Translations under genes and position numbers: made by a program
Notes under the pieces: model-generated
Seen by the model: the letters and a program-made list of their open reading frames with translations, nothing else
Database searches by the model: none
What the model was told of the DNA's origin: nothing
Source: Lachnospiraceae bacterium
GTDB lineage: Bacteria > Bacillota > Clostridia > Lachnospirales > Lachnospiraceae
Assembly: GCA_900770535.1 (NCBI GenBank)
Contig: CAAHDV010000205.1
Coordinates: 1-5,598, forward strand
Direction: 5' to 3'
Length of the DNA: 5,598 nt
In this document: in pieces, positions 4,228 to 5,598 of the stretch
Layout: the number at the start of each line of letters is the position of its first letter
Position numbering within the stretch: position 1 is the first letter of the stretch

Positions 4228-5598
4228 ATGAATTTATTACATAATAATACCCTTGGAATCGATATTGGTTCCACTACCGTTAAAATTGCAGTTTTAGACA
4301 GCGAACATCATATGTTATTTGCCGACTACGAGCGCCACTATGCTAACATTCAGGAGACGCTCGCTCTTTTATTATCAAGGGCAAAAGAGAAACTTGGCGA
4401 GATGACCGTCTCCCCAAGCATTACCGGTTCCGGCGGACTGACACTCTCCGGACACTTAAACGTTCCATTCACCCAGGAGGTGGTAGCCGTTGCTACCGCG
4501 CTTCAGGATTATGCCCCGCAGACCGATGTGGCCATTGAACTGGGCGGCGAAGATGCCAAAATCATTTACTTCACCGGCGGCATTGACCAGCGCATGAACG
4601 GCATCTGCGCAGGCGGCACCGGTTCTTTTATTGACCAGATGGCATCCCTTTTACAGACCGATGCATCCGGCCTGAACGAATATGCCAAAAACTACCAGAT
4701 GATCTACCCGATTGCGGCCCGCTGCGGCGTTTTCGCAAAATCCGATATCCAGCCCCTCATCAACGAGGGCGCTACGAGGGAAGATCTCTCCGCATCCATT
4801 TTCCAGGCGGTCGTCAACCAGACCATCAGCGGCCTGGCCTGCGGAAAGCCGATCCGCGGCACCGTGGCCTTCCTGGGCGGCCCGCTCCACTTTTTACCGG
4901 AGCTTCGCCGGGCCTTCATCCGCACCTTAAACCTGGATGCAGAGCACATTGTGGCACCGGATCATTCTCATCTGTTTGCTGCCATTGGCGCAGCCATGAA
5001 CGCAGATGAAAAAGTGACCGTATCCTTAACCGATATGATCAACCGCCTCACCTCCGGCATCAAAATGGAGTTTGAGGTCAAGCGTATGGATCCGCTTTTC
5101 GCGTCTCAGGAAGATTATGACGCATTCCAGGCCCGTCATGCACAGCATCAGGTAAAAAAAGGCGACTTATCCACATACAGCGGCAATTGTTACCTGGGAA
5201 TCGACGCCGGTTCCACCACTACCAAGGTGGCTCTGGTGGGTGAGGACGGAAGCCTGCTCTACAGCTTCTATGACAACAACAATGGAAGCACCATTGCCAC
5301 CGCCATCCGCGCCATCGGTGAAATTAAGGAAAAGCTGCCGGAAACCGCGCACATTGCCTGGTCCTGTTCCACCGGTTACGGCGAGGCTTTATTAAAGTCT
5401 GCCCTGATGCTGGATGAAGGTGAGGTTGAGACCATCTCCCACTACTATGCAGCTGCATTCTTCGAGCCGGATGTAGACTGTATCCTGGACATTGGCGGTC
5501 AGGACATGAAATGCATCCGCATCAAGGATCATACCGTAGACAGCGTGCAGTTAAACGAGGCCTGCTCCTCCGGCTGCGGTTCCTTCATCGAGACCTTC
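4228..5598 (+). CDS. 2-hydroxyacyl-CoA dehydratase activase-type protein, tandem BcrAD/BadFG ATPase domains (runs off the right edge)
   Basis: The 457 codons present encode two consecutive ASKHA-fold ATPase domains of the BcrAD/BadFG/HgdC family. Domain 1 (about 9-260) has the phosphate loop GIDIGSTTVK (10-19), ELGGEDAK (104-111), CAGGTGSF (127-134) and RCGVFAKSDI (165-174). Cys127 and Cys166 correspond to the two cysteines that in HgdC hold a [4Fe-4S] cluster between two subunits. Domain 2 (from about 322) repeats the pattern: GIDAGSTTTK (324-333), DIGGQDMK (421-428) and CSSGCGSF (446-453), where the window ends. In characterised activators, ATP hydrolysis drives one-electron transfer to a radical 2-hydroxyacyl-CoA dehydratase or benzoyl-CoA reductase. 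Large proteins with two such domains, often about 1400 residues, occur in many Clostridia. They usually continue into a DUF2229 region and a dehydratase-like region, so the rest is expected beyond the edge. The physiological substrate of this large class is not settled. The opposite transcription direction separates it from the corA unit. Confidence 0.88.
   Translation, partial: MNLLHNNTLGIDIGSTTVKIAVLDSEHHMLFADYERHYANIQETLALLLSRAKEKLGEMTVSPSITGSGGLTLSGHLNVPFTQEVVAVATALQDYAPQTDVAIELGGEDAKIIYFTGGIDQRMNGICAGGTGSFIDQMASLLQTDASGLNEYAKNYQMIYPIAARCGVFAKSDIQPLINEGATREDLSASIFQAVVNQTISGLACGKPIRGTVAFLGGPLHFLPELRRAFIRTLNLDAEHIVAPDHSHLFAAIGAAMNADEKVTVSLTDMINRLTSGIKMEFEVKRMDPLFASQEDYDAFQARHAQHQVKKGDLSTYSGNCYLGIDAGSTTTKVALVGEDGSLLYSFYDNNNGSTIATAIRAIGEIKEKLPETAHIAWSCSTGYGEALLKSALMLDEGEVETISHYYAAAFFEPDVDCILDIGGQDMKCIRIKDHTVDSVQLNEACSSGCGSFIETF

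Noticed and set aside
4651..4949. Open frames on the minus strand and in another plus frame within 4651-4949
   Set aside because: They are shadows of the activase coding frame, which carries clear ATPase motifs on both sides and through this stretch.

Overview
This window looks like a core chromosomal segment from a low-to-mid GC Gram-positive anaerobe of the Clostridia, most likely a Lachnospiraceae-type gut Firmicute. That assignment is inference. It rests on the strong AGGAGG-type ribosome binding sites, the protein sequences (a Clostridia-style diaminopimelate decarboxylase and a short pyruvate kinase), and a large tandem-domain 2-hydroxyacyl-CoA dehydratase activase, a gene typical of fermentative anaerobes. 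No phage, transposon, CRISPR or plasmid feature was seen.

Layout. Four genes lie on the minus strand and one on the plus strand, diverging from a 231-bp intergenic region (3997-4227). Read in the minus direction, a promoter with both consensus hexamers (TTGACA, 17 bp, TATAAT) starts corA, a CorA/MIT-family divalent-cation transporter. Thirty bp later comes a derlin/rhomboid-like membrane protein with a C-terminal zinc-binding tail and no catalytic residues. Fifty-six bp further is pyk (pyruvate kinase), which ends at a very long hairpin terminator. A second minus-strand gene, lysA (diaminopimelate decarboxylase), follows and runs off the left edge. Its leader carries an unusual imperfect tandem repeat of about 42 bp. 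On the plus strand, a large activase begins at 4228 and runs off the right edge; two ASKHA ATPase domains are visible in the 457 codons present.

How the genes relate. corA and the rhomboid-like gene probably form one transcription unit. pyk may be read through from it, since no terminator is seen between them, or may have its own weak promoter. pyk makes ATP and pyruvate in glycolysis, lysA makes lysine from meso-diaminopimelate, and the activase would energise a radical dehydratase in an amino- or hydroxy-acid fermentation. There is no obvious single pathway, so the region reads as ordinary housekeeping sequence. The points most worth a second look are the tandem repeat ahead of lysA, the zinc-tailed pseudo-rhomboid, and a small GC hairpin sitting between the Shine-Dalgarno and start codon of the activase.
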